A stretch of DNA of 64,000 nt from Holacanthus passer (lineage: Eukaryota > Chordata > Actinopteri > Pomacanthidae): positions 1,302,001 to 1,366,000 of the forward strand of contig JAFREQ010000030.1 of NCBI GenBank assembly GCA_025331565.1, given 5' to 3'. The position numbers and the translations under genes are program-made. Of this stretch, positions 62,601-64,000 are shown in pieces (the first letter of the stretch is position 1; each line of letters opens with the position of its first letter). The notes below the pieces were generated by a model. It saw nothing but the letters and a program-made list of their open reading frames with translations, had not been told where the DNA came from and did not search any database.

Positions 62601-64000
62601 ATGCTGGTTCAGAGACGTTCACAGGGCTAATCGGCCTTCACACCGATGGCTTGTTAATCACAGTTTATTTGACAGTGACACATAAAGATAAAATCCTATG
62701 TGGATTATACCTAAAGTGTTTTCCAAGAAAATTCACTCTGAATAATGAGGATTTAATGTTCTGAGGAATGGAAGTCAATCACATCAACTCAACTGAGACT
62801 GACTGCGTTTTCAATGACGAACATTTAGATTTATTTTTAACTTCCGCTTCATAAGGCACTCTCTTTCGTTCAGTCCTCTCATCCCGTCTCGTTCACCATC
62901 TGGTATTTTGCACCGATGACCGAGTGTCTTTGTAATCAAACTTTAATATACTGTAAGACTGTATAAAAGGGACAGTTGTCTGATTTAGATCCTGTCTTGA
63001 CTCTTAAAGCTATCCATATAAAGGTCTGTCAGTAGGAAACGAGTTCTGTCTGTGTTGTCTGTCCTCACCAGCATGCATGCCTCATTCACAAAGCAATTTC
63101 AGGCTGTTGCACTTGTGTCTCCCGCTTTGGATTTCCATGAAAGTCACAGAGGTTACCAAAGATGCTCAGTTCATACACCAGACATCTGTTTGGTTATGTG
63201 CAGCAGAAGGAAAAGCCTTCCTCTTACTGTGTAGTGTTGCAGATTTGAATGATTACGTACCACTGTGTGTGCGCGCAAGAGAGCGGGACATAGCATGTTG
63301 ATACAACAGTAGGTGACATATCCTCCGTGCAGATTGGAAGCGACACTCTCCCTAAACAATTGTCTTTTTCTCATTCAGTGCTACTGTACATAAAGCCCGC
63401 ACAGCACGCAATCCCAATCATAAAACCGCTCACACACCATCTACTGTCTGTACGACTGTAAGCTGATTTCAGAGCACCCAGACAGTATGATTTCGAGGAT
63501 CAGTGAACGGCAGATTATGAAGACTAATCCTTAGGGGCTATCTGTTTAGAGGCAAATTCTACTCTTAGCAGCTTTAAGCGGAAGTTGCCACTGAAATACA
63601 AATGAAGTCTGTGTCCATCAACAGCTTAGGTCTCACAATGTTGCTCTCTGAAGCCACATATGCTCCAAAGGTGTTCAAGGCCAAGAGAAAGATGCAACGC
63701 AACGGCTCTTAATCTCTTTTGACATGGATACTCGTGCACAATACCAAAAGCTCCTTTTAGGTCCGTGAGTTTTTCAGGTTGCAGAGGTGCAGCTGTGTGT
63801 GATGTGACAGACATGTATATATGATATGAAATAATCTCATATAGAGCAAATCATCATCCTTATCCTCCATCTCGATGCATGCAATGGCTGCAGCTGTGCA
63901 TGTTCAGTGACGTTCAGAGGAAGAAAAGGACATTAAAATTTCTACCGGCTCACTATTTTTTTTTTTTTGTCTTTAGTGATCATTCATGATGCTCATGTCC
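62601..64000. other. Sequence downstream of sec23b
   Basis: No supported exon on either strand. It may include extended 3' UTR. A T run lies at about 63957-63968. Confidence 0.5.

Overview
The window looks like a teleost (ray-finned fish) nuclear genome. It has long non-coding stretches, many (TG/CA)n microsatellites, dispersed repeats I recognise as common in fish genomes, and two intron-containing vertebrate genes with consensus GT/AG splice sites. Two genes are supported, arranged head to head: ccdc85a on the minus strand (coding exons 49979-49734 and 47963-46874, continuing off the left edge) and sec23b on the plus strand (non-coding exon 1 ending at 52409, 18 coding exons from 53989 to 62068, poly(A) signal at 62578-62583).

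Layout: 1-46873 holds no convincing coding exon. It is best read as part of the very large second intron of ccdc85a, because its last visible exon ends in a splice donor and the C-terminal exons were not found. This stretch carries microsatellites, old dispersed repeats (several families with 2-3 copies each), a roughly 350-bp foldback element, a diverged local duplication (32.5/33.7 kb), a perfect hairpin in a CpG-richer patch (21.8 kb) and a few candidate conserved non-coding elements. 46874-49979 is the visible part of ccdc85a. 49.98-50.4 kb is its GC-rich leader and promoter region. 50.4-52.2 kb is the intergenic space. 52.2-62.6 kb is sec23b. 62.6-64.0 kb shows nothing coding.

The genes do not form a pathway together. 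sec23b encodes the Sar1-GTPase-activating inner-coat subunit of COPII (ER export). ccdc85a encodes a coiled-coil adaptor of the DIPA/CCDC85 family, linked to cell junctions through p120/delta-catenins. In human these two genes are on different chromosomes, so their adjacency here is a fish-side arrangement to check. I found no CRISPR, tRNA or rRNA gene, intact transposon or novel multi-gene system. The more interesting material is non-coding.
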